From Lineus longissimus (taxonomy: Eukaryota; Nemertea; Pilidiophora; Heteronemertea; Lineidae): 64,000 bases of DNA. The notes under the pieces were generated by a model, which did no database searches, was not told where the DNA came from, and saw only the letters and a program-made list of their open reading frames with translations. Each line of letters starts with the position of its first letter. The first letter of the stretch is position 1. The stretch lies in NCBI RefSeq assembly GCF_910592395.1, contig NC_088319.1:11098001-11162000 (forward strand), written 5' to 3'. Position numbers and translations under genes: made by a program. Below, in pieces: positions 1-13,700 of this stretch.

Positions 1-842
1 TGTAAGGTAGATGACAGCCTGAGCACATAAGAGGTAGACAGCCTGAAGTAGATGCCCTGAAAGGTAGAGGCCGTTGCATTTAGTTGCCAAGTCCACATTT
101 GCAAGAAGCGTTTCGATGGAGCCCTCGTCAATTCAGGTGCTGGTAGAGTCTACTGTGGCGTGTACGCAGTTATAGATGGTGATTATTCCATTGGGAAAAG
201 CGGATAAGGGTTAACGAAAATGATATCATCAGTCTCTGTCTGGTAAAATATATGGGCTTAAATTTTTCTGGCATTCCCATGGCCACCAAATCCCTTCTCT
301 TGGTCGTCATCCAATATTGACACTCCTCCTGGGCAGTAAATACAAGCAGATAAAAGATCAGGTTAATGTGATTAGGAGGGCCCTGAAATCGTACCTGGTT
401 GATCGTGTCCCAAGGAAACTGGATGTACGTGATCCTGTTGATTTGTAAGGAATGAACAAAACAAGGTCGACAGTGAGTCAGACATGGTACTGTAACAGCT
501 ATTTGGATGATTGTTCAGCGGTGTATTCCCGTTTCTCTGACATTACGAGGATTTTCAGAATGAGAGTGCAAAGCTTTAAAATTTAGAGTCCGAGATATAA
601 ACATGATAAAGGGAGTTGAGATAACTGGTAAAATTTGAATTGGCTGGGTGACCATAGTTAACTGAAGGAATATAATAAACGTGAGGAGGGACATGGTTTC
701 GAGGGTTCATACCAACCAAGCAAGGCAACATTATTTATAGAACCAATAGGGCTAAGATTAAAGGAAACACTTGCATTGATGTCATGGTTCTATTGAAGGC
801 AGTGACAAAGATGGAAAAAAGCTTGTCTGAAGAGGCACATTA

Positions 843-1250
843 GGCTGATGGGAGAGGGTCTGATGGCCGGGTCTGATTACCTGAGATATGTTGGGCAATC
901 AGCGGAAGTAAGTGTGATTATGATCGAAAGTACCTTCCAAAGGAGCCATTTAAGGGTTGATAGGCACCACCACTTTGGCTAGAAGTTGAAATCCTGAAGC
1001 AACTCTTTCAGCATGTTCAAAATGAAGTGAATGCCACTTTCGAGGATGGGAGACTTTTTCCTGAAAACGAAGAACAGACTCCAAATCTTGAAAAATGCTT
1101 AAGAATTTCGAGTTCTAACCAAAATGACAATGCCTATGGTCAACCCTTAAGGAGGTACTTTTGGCTGATGCAGGAGGGTCTGAGTGAGATGTTGGGCAAT
1201 CGGCAGAAGTAGGTGTAATTATGATCAAAAGTACCATCCAAAGGAGCCAT
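843..1250 (+). repeat. Local tandem duplication
   Basis: The stretch at about 843-950 (ggctgatgggagagggtctg, then a block around gttgggcaatc and ending near ccaaaggagccat) recurs with substitutions and a deletion at about 1163-1250. The sequence between belongs to a dispersed repeat also seen near 11578 and 27474. Confidence 0.6.
945..1160 (+). repeat. Dispersed ~210-bp repeat, copy 1
   Basis: It shares an ordered series of blocks with 11578-11785 and 27474-27683: an opening near aagggttga, then a 'caccattttggctggaa'-type block, an 'aagtgaatgcca'-type block and a closing 'gatttcaagttctagc'-type block. The three copies are strongly diverged. No coding potential is seen and the family is not recognised. 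Confidence 0.5.
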
Positions 1251-4200
1251 CTTAGCTAGCCGCAAACTGACTCGTCTAGGTCGATTTCAGTCTATAGTGG
1301 CCAAGAGTTACTCTGTTCAGTGGTTACCCAAACATAGCATAATACATGGTACATTGTTGTATATACAAGATTTACATTAATCTGCTATTCCCAAAAGACC
1401 TGTGAGTCAATCAGTCAGCTTTAGCATGTCTGAGGAGGTCCCAATGGGTTACTGTCATCAATAGTATTGGATTATTATTTGTTGTTGCCCCAGACACCAT
1501 TCTGTTGGCGGTATTAGGTTAAGCAGTTGCCATGTCGGTTAGGATTACTGGGAACTTGGAAGTTCTTATTGCAGTATTTTACGAATAACTTGATAATACA
1601 TATCTAATGTATTCTGCTTTGCCCCTGGATGGATTCACCCATGAGAATGAGGCTTTTGTTAATCATTCCACTGCGCTGTTTTCGAATTGATGGTACGGTA
1701 CAGATTTTCCTCAAACATCAGATCAAATCTCAAATTTGTTTGACGAGCGTGATAATCACTGAAAGCATTATTCACAACGATCAAAGATATGAGCCGCAAT
1801 CTTATGAAATAGACACTGATTATAAATATTGTGACTGCTCGATACTCCAAGAGTACCGCTGCCCCGTCTCGTATGAATATCGCAAGCGATATCGCTCAAA
1901 CCTCGATGATGATCCCAAAGAATGATATGTAAATATGAATAAGATAATCTTATGGCGCTTTGGCCCCTGACCCAGCGTATCAGGATCCCGGTGGTCTGTT
2001 CATTCAGGCTTGCGCAAATCTTATGGAAATTGGTTTTCGTAGCAAGGACTGTTGTATCGAGCATTGTTGCCCCGTTTCATATATCGTAAACTAGTAACCC
2101 TTGGCTTTTGCGATTCTTGGGGGTTGGCTTAGTCAGCCAAGCATAAATCGTATGGAAATGGGTTTTAATTGGAAGGGAATATTGAAGATTTCTTTATTTT
2201 CTTTACAAAGCTCTTCATCACCTTTAGAATCTTGAATGTACTGCAAGTTTCATTGTCCAAACTGTTTGGCTGCTCATTTGGGAAAACATCAGTTTCAGAT
2301 TAGATTCGTTCATCCTCGAGTCTAACACTAATCTATTGGATGTAAGTCAAGATGGTAACCATCTGAAATATAACCCTTATAATGGTGTGGAGTATCATTT
2401 CAGTGATTGATGGGTAGGTCACAGAATCAGCCCACGGCCGTTAGCTAGGTAATTTTTACTTGTGGAGAAATCCCTCGGTCTTGTTTCTATGAATAGCCTG
2501 CCGACCACCGCGCCAACGGCGGGTTGAGTAACCAAAGTGGCTTGGTATATAATAAGGAATACGACCAGGAGACCCGGGCTCGCAATTTTCAAAGTTGGTC
2601 AAGCAAATCTCCTGCTACACCATCGACGAGCCGTGTAGTTGGTTCCACATTGTAGCATACACCACCAAGATGAGAAATTACCATATAATTTTCCCTTTTC
2701 ATCATTCTGTTTACGTTTATAAAGACTTGCTAGTTTCTATTCTTGGTTCATAAGAGTCCCTCGATATGGGTTCTTCGTTACCATGTACGAATTCTTGGCA
2801 TATGAACCGATCTTACCTGTTTTAAACTGATTTTCCGGCGAAATATCGAAGAAACTCGCACGGGATTTGGCGCATCAGCAAATTTCTCCGCCAGTTGACG
2901 ACGTACCCAAAAATTGATTACGCAGTAACCATTCCTGGCACATGACCTAATTATTATTCACTTCCGATTTGGGTCCCTCCCTTTTATTATCATAATCGAC
3001 GCGTTCAAAGTTGGTCAAGGGAAATTACTTCATAAATCATGCAAATTACCACGAAGGCGTCATGTCTGCAGATCAACCAATCAGATCGGAGATTCCACAG
3101 GAGTCATGTGATCAAATAAATTGTTAAGGCACATTGTTGTCTAACGGCCGTGAGCCGTAGCTTACAAAGCAGTTCCAATTTCTTGAACTTGTCCTCCCAA
3201 ACCAATCTGATGCTTGGGTAAAAGAAGCAATTATAAGTTTCGTGTTTTCATGTTCTTAGGTAGAAAGGATTTTCTCAAACCACAAACTCTAGTTTCACCA
3301 ATCTAGGACTGGTTCTGATCATTCAATTCAAGCTAAATATCATGCACATTATAGTTCAATGCCATTCAACATGTTCAGTTTGGGAGACAATGGGTTGGTG
3401 ACCCTAAGTTCTCCAACAAGTACAATGGTCATGACTTTAGGTTTGATCTTTGTGTCGATTTCATATTTCATCAATTGGTCTTAGATAAGTGACACTATAG
3501 TGTCTTCAATATAGGGTTACATCATGGACAGCTAGGTCAGAAAGATGATCTAGCAGCATAAGAAACAAGTACATATTCCAATTGCCTCGATATTCCTGAC
3601 AATACTGAGGCCTCGATACTGCTTCGTCAGAATACTGAATGTCCGAATCGATCGTCCTCCAAAACCAATCTCCTATTTGGGCCAAAGGAATAATCAATTG
3701 TGTCGTGTAGTACACATAGACGCTAGATGTGTACGGAGCAAGATATATTGATGGGCTTTAAAGTGTCCCGGAAACGACAATTTCTTGTTGCTGTGATCTG
3801 CGATAATTATCACTGCCACAATTAAACATATCTCTTGTCTGCAGATTACACAGGTATTCGCTGGGCTTGGTATTAATCGTAGATCATAGTGATCAGATTC
3901 TTGTCACCGGCACCTGCGGTGACCAGTGTTAACAAGATATATTTGTTGCAGGCAATAATTATTGCATGTAACTGCAACAAAAATTGCCTGTTTGCAGGGT
4001 AGTTAAAACAAAAGGGTCATCAGTTGAGAAAATGGCATACAACTGGTGTTGTTTGGGAAGTATTCAAATCACCCCTTGCAATTATTGGGATTCTAAATGA
4101 CCAAGTCAATTGCTCCGTCGCTGATAGCAATCTTGTGTTTGGTTTAGAAAAGGAATGATCAATTGCTACAAGTACGACTATCTAGACATTCAGGGAAAGA

Positions 4201-4558
4201 ATGCATGAATGTTTTTAGCCTGAGAGTGTTTTTCTAAGCAACTGCAGTGTAATAAGCGCAGCCCTTTTCGGTGGCCTAACACTTCCTCAGGGACATCAGA
4301 TTTTTCTCCTATTTTTCTACTATTTGGATGGTATTGGCATCCGTCAAAGGTTTCTTTGGTGGCCATTCCATCAAAATGACATACGCCACTACCAGTTATA
4401 CGCACCAGAGAAAACTTGCCATTTTTGACAGATTTGCAATGATTGAAAGAATATACCTACCTAGTCGTAATCTCATATGGGAAAATAAGTGTACACGTAG
4501 CCTAAATTAACGCGTGGCGATGGGAAGCATCATACATAAAATTAAGCGCTTACAAAAT

Positions 4559-4747
4559 GTGACCCACCACAGCAAAATGAGTCGCATGTCGCTTCCAGCT
4601 TGAGAGGTTGTGATGGACTGGTTGTTCATTTCACTATTGTCTGCCTTTTGTGAAATCTGAGTGTATCTTTTTCTTCTTTTATGTCCTGGTGTCATTTTAG
4701 GCTTATCTTCTGTGCGACATGCGACCCATTTTGCCGTGGTGGGTCAC
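4559..4747. mobile_element. Short inverted-repeat element (MITE-like)
   Basis: The arm at 4559-4592 is the reverse complement of 4714-4747 with about two mismatches over 34 bases (gtgacccaccac... against ...gtggtgggtcac). The spacer is about 120 bp with no open frame of note. The structure is that of a fold-back or MITE. It ends about 50 bp before the first recognisable peptidase exon. Confidence 0.7.
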
Positions 4748-4798
4748 AAATATACTGCCTGGTTTACTAATCATCTTATACTTCTCTTCTCATTTCAG

Positions 4799-7700
4799 GA
4801 CTATAGTAGCAAAGTTAGTGAAGATATTTTGTCATATATTCATGCTGGAGACATCAGGGAAAAATTAAAGTAAGTATTCCACTGAATCCCCAATGAGTGT
4901 CGATTTCTTTCCGTCCCTCCTGCTCCACCCTAGAAATCCTGAACTCCGGCTGTTGCATGCTAAATTCAGGTCCCGGGTCTTCTCGTATTCCTGAATTTCA
5001 AGTCCATCGATTGTGCGTCTAGAAAAATAGCACTCCCTTTCTGTCAAGATGTGATGAAGTTTTATTTAGGTTCCAGCGGATAGGCTGCATTTAAGTGAAA
5101 AACTTTTGCTTACTTTATGATCTTTCACTTTGTGTCGCGGCCTAGCAGAGATATGGTGCTTTAAAAAAAACCAATAGTAGGTCCAGTTTCCCTATATCTG
5201 AATGCACGCATCAGTTAAATACTATCATATTTAACTAAGCCATGGGAGAGCCTTGCGAGGATACTATCGAGGGATTCAGAAGTTAGGAATATGAGATGTC
5301 TCAGAACCTGAATTTGGCTCGCATTGCCCGGAGTTCAGGATTTGATTCCCCAGGGTGGGCTCAAAGCGTTTTGAATTAGAACCCTTAACAAGGATCATAT
5401 CGGTGCAGACCTCAGGTCACGACTTACGCTTTGTCAATTTCAAATAATTCACCATCCTTACATGTATATTCGTTGTCGCTATGAGGACTCAAGATATTCG
5501 AATCAGACTATTAAAGTGTCGTAATTAACTGTGGGAAGTCTCGATGAATGTCGGAAACCGACCATCAATTGCCTCACTTGGACCATTTCTGTCCATTTTC
5601 CATCCCGGCACTGGCGTCCTCTCAAAGATTCAAGATACTCTTAACTATAATTAGCAGTGCTAAGTCACGCCGAATTGCAGAAGCCAATGCTCGGGTACCT
5701 CTCTTAACGTTTCAAGAAATCCACCATCCTCTTTCTACTCTGAAAGTCTCAAGATATAGCCATAATTAGCGGTGCTAAGTCACGGCGAATGTCCAGAATC
5801 GATCAGAGCTTCCTGGTCATCCTACTCTAGCGCTGGTACTCTCATCAAGAAGTGAGCTAATTGGTCCATCACTCGACGCTCTACGGTAAATACCACCGCT
5901 GTGGGCTCTGTGCTAAATATCGCTGATGTGCTGGGGAGAATAGGGCTAATTGGACGAGCGGATGCCCTGGATGAAGTGATGAGTCAACACGAAATTTTAG
6001 TGCATTGTATTTCAACCTCTGCTGAACTTTGGTCGTTACTGGTCAAGAAAACCATTCTCAGCTGTTGATTGGCGTTATTAACTTAACAGAAATTGGGTTG
6101 AAGAAAAAAGGTGCTTGGATGCTTGACTTATAAACGTGTGTGCACGATTTCAACCTCTGCTAAACCTTGGTCATAACTGGTCGAGAAAACTATTCTTAGC
6201 TATTAATGGGCATAACTGTATTAACAGGAATCGAAAAAATGAAACTGATGATATTTTTAACCTCTTAAAAAGAAGTATCATCAACATCCCGATAGAAAGA
6301 AAATGTTTTACGCTGTGTTTGCAAATATAATGAATATTAGAATTGTACTTTTCCGTTTGTCACATCACTGCATAAATCAGCATACTGTGATGGGAGAAAT
6401 TGGATTGGAATTGGAAACTATCAGAAGTGTCGCCATCTATACTAGTATTCCCTATGTCCGTTTATGGCGTGTTTAGAGAGGGTGTGACCAAGTGCTGGTG
6501 AATTGAACTTTTAGTGGGGCATGACGTGCTATGCACGTCACCTGCATGTCATAGGGTGATCACATGACGTGCTGTGCACATCACCCGTAGCAAGCGGGTT
6601 AAAGAGATACTTTGACGGTAACTTTCGTAATTCTCACAACGGTGGTATAACATTCTGAAGGTATTTTTAAGCTTAAAGCTGATTGTATTTCTCTCCCAAT
6701 ATGTTACTGGTTTCGTTAGTTTCACCTCTCCTTGGTTCATCTTTCAGGAGTTATTCTAAAAACGTCCATATCGCAGGTATAAAAAACAACAACCAGTTGA
6801 TGGAAGATATGAAAAAATCATGGGTGAACGCTGGTCTAGATGACACCAAAGTCAGCACATATAACGCGCTCCTTTCCTACCCAGACCCGTAAGTATAATC
6901 ACCTTTATACCGTTACCGCTCAATTGTAAATAGGTATAAAAAGTCCCCTTTGTGACTTGAGAAAGATAATGCCTCAGACACCAGTCACATGCAGTTTGTG
7001 ATCTCTGTATGGGTACACTAAAACTATGACATTGTCATTGAATCATAATATCTACATGTAGTCATTTCCCTTTTTTAGAATGTGTAGAACATTATAGATG
7101 TTTGCAAATAGGAGGTATGGGAATGTTTTGAAAGTGATTTTTTGTTCGGGTGAACTCAGCCACAAATGTTTTTGAGTCGATTGCAACTATGGAGTGTTTT
7201 TAAGAACATCCAATATATGCATGGAATACACGCTGTTTGACAATGTGACATTACCAGGTGACCAGGTAATTTCTTTGTAACATTCTTTGGATCTGTTTTA
7301 TAGATACCAATATGAACGATATATGGTCATATGTCTTTGTTTTGTTAAGCTTTTCTTTCTTTCCCCAAGAGAAAAGTGTGCATCCAACATGACCAAGCAC
7401 AGCGGTACAGGAGAACTGTTATCAACAGTGGTGCAAATGACACCCTGTTTTTTAGCTCTTAAGTCCGTAGCACACTAGCTGCCAACTTCGGCGTTCACAG
7501 GCGTTTTTTGCTGCAAGAGTCCTGAACGCCTGAAAAATCCCTAGTCTGCTACGAACGGCGTCGGCGAACGCGACTTGCCGCAACTAAACGCCAAATATCT
7601 AACATGTTTGATTTTTGACGCTTGTCGCCGTGTTTGAACGCAAGAAGAGGCCAGGTGTGCTACGGATTGCCGCCTGAATTGGCGTCGGCGGCGAGGCTAT

Positions 7701-10700
7701 GGCCAATCAGTATGCGTCTTGATGTCACATGATTTCAAAATGGCAGCCTAAAGTGGCGGAAAAGACGCTACTGGACGCCGATTCTGGGCAGGTGTGCTCT
7801 GACCGGGATCCACTGGCCGCCAACTTCGGCGTCGAGAGGCGTCAGCTGAACGCTTCTTGTCGCCAAAGTTGGCGGCTAGTGTGCTGCGGGCTTTACATTG
7901 TCTTAGCTCAGTTGACAAAAGGCAGCAGAGCTGGTAAAATAACTTTTCAGAATGACGTCTGTCCCTCCATCCATCAACATGTGGCACATTTTGTAACTGT
8001 AAGACCTTAACACTTCTGGCCATGAGGAAGAAAATTTAGCATGGTTCGACTTAAATTATTCTCACTAGAGGGCTAAACATGCTAATGGCATAACTTACAA
8101 AGAATTTTTTGTCACTTTATTTCAATAGATAGAGGCTTGAAATAAAGTTAAGGAAGTCTGCATGCAAGTAGGTTTTGATACAAAATTGGAATAGTTTTGA
8201 TTGATACTACCAGTTGGCTTCACTGAGCAAATATTTGCATTGACCTAGTTTTAACTTGATTTGAATTTCCCGCTCCTGCAACTCTGAATGTTGTGGGTTG
8301 ATCCCACTTCAGAGCAAACATTTTTTTTCTCGTATCATTGATGCGGAGATGATGCTGAGAACTATGTTTGATTCTCAGGCACTACTTTGTCTGGTATAAA
8401 AGATTAACAAGACAAAGAACTATAGAGAACTCCACAAGAAGAAGAAACTTTCTGTGTAATTTCCTCTATTGCCGCAAGCAGTTGTCAGCGAAACCATGTG
8501 ATTGCCTAGTGTATAAAGTACAAATTGCTCGTTTCATAGAAGCCGTTGTGAGCAAAACCTGTTAAACATGATGTTAAATAGCATGTGATTGCCTAGTCTA
8601 TAACTACAAATTGCTTGTTTCATAGTAGTATACCCGGTATTTAATACTAATTTTAAATATTCACATTTCCCGCGGCAAAGATATCAGCTGTCTCTTCTCA
8701 TTGTATGGGTATCATGTGTTGCACCCTGTGGTAGTGTCTGGGAGAGGACATTGATAAAAGTAATAATTTCTTGAGACTTTGAGAGGTAAACCTGATTTTG
8801 ACCTGGTCTCGTTAGAATCGTTCCCTACGCTAGGGTTATTTGAGTTTTATATCATTGGTAATCACTTTTGCTTTAAAGGGGTAGGCTGTTCGTAATAAGA
8901 CAGCCTTTCAAATAAGCCCCGCTACTGTGAATTTCATTCACAAGGACTCGGCTCACTAGCAAATATAGGAAAGTTGCTTGATGAAAGCAATGACAAAATT
9001 AGCAACCTAGCACTTCCAAGTAGCAATGTTAGATTACGCTTATGATGCTGCATACAAATTGATTGCATGGCAAGCTGGGTTTGTTATTGATTTTCCAGAC
9101 GGGCCAAGCATCTCGTGCGTGACTAGTGCTCGATGATTTGCACACCGAAATTGTTAAATACACCTTGGTCATAAAATATTTGAAAGCCCTGACTGGGACT
9201 AGGTGTACCTTGGCTATAAGTGTCCCACCTTACCTAATCATCCGGGCTCCCTGTTGCTTGCGTAGCAAAGGAGTAGTCTTGCGAGGTCAAAGACTTGATG
9301 GGTCAAGATGGCATTTTACAATTTTACATTTTTCAATCATTTTAATTGAACGAAACACAAAAACGGGTGAATTGGACTCAAATTGACAAAAGCAAATTTC
9401 CCCGGAGTCCTTGCGCTCAGTGTTCATTGAGACGTATATTCCACATTGATGTCACAATGGTTGCAAAGCCCGCAGAGAAATTTCACCTAGTCGCACGCCT
9501 CTTCCATTTAATTTTGTGATACTATATCACGAGGCCCCTGGAGGGTAATATATGACTGTCGGACGTGTTCTGCATTACTTATATGCCCATTGGGCCCCTC
9601 GCTGGCATTATCAAATATACGAAATAAAGAAATAACCAAAATTGATTGGGCTTGGCTTAACCCTTTGTTGATGAGGGACGTGTTGGATAGAATGTGAAAT
9701 TCTTGTGTAGTGTTTATGATTTAGGTCTTTCTTGATTGGTGTTTGATGGAGTGTTGTTGGAGTGGTGTAGTTGAAATTTAATATCAGTGCTTGTCACCTC
9801 TAAAAGTCCCTGGTTCAATTCCCATTCAGTCCTGCTGTACTCCTGGGATAAAAGAAAGGTTGACTTACTTCAAGGGTGTAGGTTTCCTCCGGCTGACCTG
9901 GTTTCTTCTACTATACACCTTTCCAGAAATGGGGCGCTGAGTGTCCGAAATAGTGATGTCATAAGGGGAAACTAGGTCTTATGGTGGAGGGACAAAGGAG
10001 ATAGTCATGGTTGACCAACACACTTGAATGCCTTTAATGACGGACAAGGGGGAAAAGTTAGTTCCAATGCAAGCCACCAATTTCGGGAAGCATGTATACA
10101 AATCATCACAACTATACATGTCCGCAAGAATTGACAAAGACTTGTCTTGATGAATTCTTGATGTTAGTGCTCAAGTGCTCCGGAGATGCGCTTTTACTTC
10201 AAAATCTGTTCAGGTTGTCGTCTCATTCTTGCTGTGTCCTCTTGTTTGTGGAGTTGGTTTATAGGTAAGCAATGTGCCAATGATAAATTGATGCCAACCA
10301 TCAATAAAGTCAGAGTTGACTACTTGATCTACTGGCAGTCATTTTGTGCAAGAGTTAACGATTGAAATCTTCTTTTGATAATCATATTAAATTGATATGA
10401 GGAGCAATTCAACAGCGACAGAGTCACAAACAAGCAGATACCAGAGAAACTCAAACGACTAACTTTTTATCAACCATTTGTAATTCAACCGCGTTTTTCA
10501 CCAGTCAGCATTTGGCAACTGTTTGTCTCATAGACTAATTGATTTTGCCACTATTTGCCTCTTTGTCTTGTAAACATTGCGGCGAACAAAGGCGGCTCAT
10601 TTAATTACAACCCCCTCATGGTTCGTACAGAATCTAATGTCGGACGTGGCAAGTTGAGTCAGGAATTCATAATCTGAAATGAGAGACATCTATCAAAGTG

Positions 10701-13700
10701 TCAGAGGGAGGGAGCTACAAGTAACTACTAAGTTTAACTTTTTGGTACTCCTGAGTTGCCTTTAATGGGGGGGGGGGGTGCCATTTGTTATTACAGTTGG
10801 TCTAGGAAAATAGAAATGCAGAAAAAAACCATGTTGTATTGGAGTTATTGAATTTGGTATTTGTGGTATATGAATATCTGTCTACACAAAGGCAATGTTC
10901 AAATTTATATTCAATATGTATTTACGCGATTGGAAAATTTCAAATTCAAATTCAATAACAAATTTCAATATTTCTATGGATGGCATTGACCTTTAACCTG
11001 GCCGCAAATCTCAGGTGTTTGTTGCATTGAAAATTTAGGTCATTTTCTCTTACTCTCACTTGCAGCGTTGCCGTCTAACAAAAAGCTGAATGAGATTCCT
11101 CTTGAAAACGTGGACAGTACAAAGTACAAGTATCTGTGTATCCCTTTCGAAAACCTTATCCGTGCGTGCTGTGCAAAGGTGTCACTTAACTCATGAAGTG
11201 TCGCTTTGATACAGTGACACTCTTACAGGAAATCTGGAAGTGATTCCTTTGCCTCGAGTAGGCCTAATCATGTTCGCAATCCCACATTTATGTTGCCAAA
11301 GCAATAAGTTTCAGAGAACAAACATGGAGCAACTGCCCGCTCTCTCTGTATCAACACTATATGTTTACCCCAACACGACTAATTTTTATCCCTAGGATCG
11401 TTTGATTAAATCTGACTCACAAGTCAATTCCTTTTGACTGGGAATCAGTATTAGCCTCATTGCTTTGCCTAACTAGGACGATTGACATTCGTGTCCGAAT
11501 AAACTTTGATATCCTGGCTCTGATCTTTACATGGCCAGATCAGTTTATACAGCTAAGCTACAAACAAGTTTTAACTTAAAAGGGTTGACTATAGACAACA
11601 CCATTTTGGCTGGAATTTGAAATCCAAAGGCAATCTCTTCCGAAATAAAGTGAATGCCAATTTGAAGGATGGGAGTGTCTACTTTGGAAAATGAGGAATA
11701 GACTCAAACCGTTGAAATTGGCCTTCACATTGCTTTGAAAGAGTTCTAACTGCTAATAGGATTTCAAGTTCTAGCTAAACGGTGTAACATGTGCAACCCA
11801 GATTTCTCCCTCTCCTGTTCACTGATATTTCTGTCATTGCCATTGAGCACCACTGTGTTTTGCGTTTTGAATTGGTTCTCAGCTGTGTGAACTTCTCTAC
11901 GGCGTGAGGTCGACTATCAGTACTGGGTCTTTATGAAATATCGGAGCATGGTCCGCTTCTCAAAGACTTGCATGAATGACACTCATAAAATCCTCCTTGC
12001 AACGCAGTTTGGGAACGTCTTCCTTATCAGAAGATTTATGCTGTGTTCTTGGCAATGAGTGTATCAATACGACACTCAGACATGTGCTGTTTCAACAAAA
12101 CGAACAAGTATCTTTCCCAAGCCCTAGTCATTGGAAAGACCTTTGCAGCAGATTTCATCCTGACACCAGTTAGTTTTTGCGGAGACGCGGTTGAGTGGTA
12201 GGCATCCTGTCTCAGTTCCACTTCAAGTCCTACAGTACACTCTTACATTTCTCACCAGAGGTTATTGGAAATACCTCAAACTGTTTTCTGTCATATCTCC
12301 CGTTTGCTCACTGTCGTCCGATATCAAAACCACAACCCTTTACATCAACAGGATCATCTACAAGGAATCTATACTTCCTATCATCAGTAACTTGCCGTAA
12401 CAGAACTTGAATATGTTTAGCTTCTTCCTATATTGCCTAAGTGTACAAATGATGACACACTGTGAATACTTATATCTTCCTTTTTCTCATTACTGCAAAT
12501 ATCGAGCCACAACTTTTTACATCGCCATAGGTACTTGGAGCAACAGAACTATGTATCTTTAGCTTGTCCCTTGTGCCTACATACAACTGATGTAACACTG
12601 CTAATACAAACCATGTCTTCCCTTCCCTCGTTGTCACCAAATATCGAACCACAACTCTTCACATCACTGTTAACTCATCCCTTGTGCCTCATACAAATCC
12701 TGGAACACGATGAACACTCATAACCAGTGCCTCTCACCTCCAGCTATTGGAAATCCTTCAGGTTTTGTAATGTGACTTTTCGCGGTGATGTCTTTTGGAT
12801 ATGATCAGTGGAGCTAGGAATAACTAATAAAAGTACTTCTCCATTTGTATGATATATTGAGAGTCACTGCTCTAATATTTGGTTGAGTTTTTGCTTTAGC
12901 ACATATTGCTCTATGCTAGGAAACTAGTATTCATTTTCCAACAGAATGAGTTCCAATGTTCCAAAAGTCACAAATAAAAGCTCTCTCGCTTCAACACTTC
13001 CGTTGCCGAACCCGGCATTTACCGGGTCCATGTACTGCATACTATTGGCCGGGCAGTAAATTTTTGGTTAGTTACACCTGAAAAAATGAGATGGCAACAC
13101 TGCGCTCGATTAGATGAAGACCTCGTCCGAAAGTTTGGCTAATGCTATCTAGCTATTTTACAATGGAAGTTGTCCTAAGCCATGTGCAAATTGGGATCCA
13201 GGCTGTCCAGTCTATACCCGTTGTGGGCCAGGGGAACCAGACATGTCCAAAACTCGGCTGTAGTGAAAGAGTCAATGAGAGACCTAGACTTATATGTCTA
13301 GTTGTAAGCATTAGAACTGCAAGCTTCGATTGGAGTTTGACAGAAAACCTTTGGCATCTCTTATTGTCCGGGCTCGATAAATCATCAGGGAGGATCGTTA
13401 GAATGTCCGCTCTCATCAAGTGCTGATATCCCTCTAGACCATTTGGTATAGCTGATTGAGCTGGGTCAGTAGGTTTTGACGCCTACGGTCAGGGTAATCG
13501 AAAAAGCTGGAACACTGGACTGCTGGATTCAGTGGATTGTTATTCATGGATCACAACTGCCTGGATTGGGCATCGTTTGGAAAATGGGATATGATATTCA
13601 GGTGTATATAGATTGTTACCTCTTTAATACTTGGCCTCATGCTGTCATTATCATCATTATACATGTATCAGGCTTTGTGGCCTTTTTGGGTCTTTCCCGC

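Larger units (their letters stand above)
1..4798. other. Region without supported coding sequence, upstream of the peptidase gene
   Basis: No open frame here looks like a conserved protein. The visible content is diverged repeats: a tandem duplication of about 100 bp (roughly 843-950 and 1163-1250), one copy of a dispersed repeat (about 945-1160) and a hairpin element at 4559-4747. The missing first exon of the downstream peptidase gene should lie here or beyond the left edge. It should carry a start codon, a short cytoplasmic tail and a membrane anchor and end in phase 0, but I could not identify it. Confidence 0.5.

Noticed and set aside
1629-1925. 98-codon open frame with a short hydrophobic stretch, as possible first peptidase exon
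   Set aside because: The hydrophobic run is too short for the expected anchor, no in-phase donor is convincing, and an overlapping minus-strand frame of equal length exists.
4661-4798. Open frame running in frame into peptidase exon 4799-4869 with a hydrophobic start, possible signal anchor
   Set aside because: It begins with GTG, not ATG, overlaps the right arm of a hairpin element, and a good splice acceptor (cttctcttctcatttcag) sits directly before 4799.
13142-13426. Paired 94- and 88-codon frames on opposite strands
   Set aside because: Mutual shadows without motifs, splice signals or repeats; position in a large peptidase intron.
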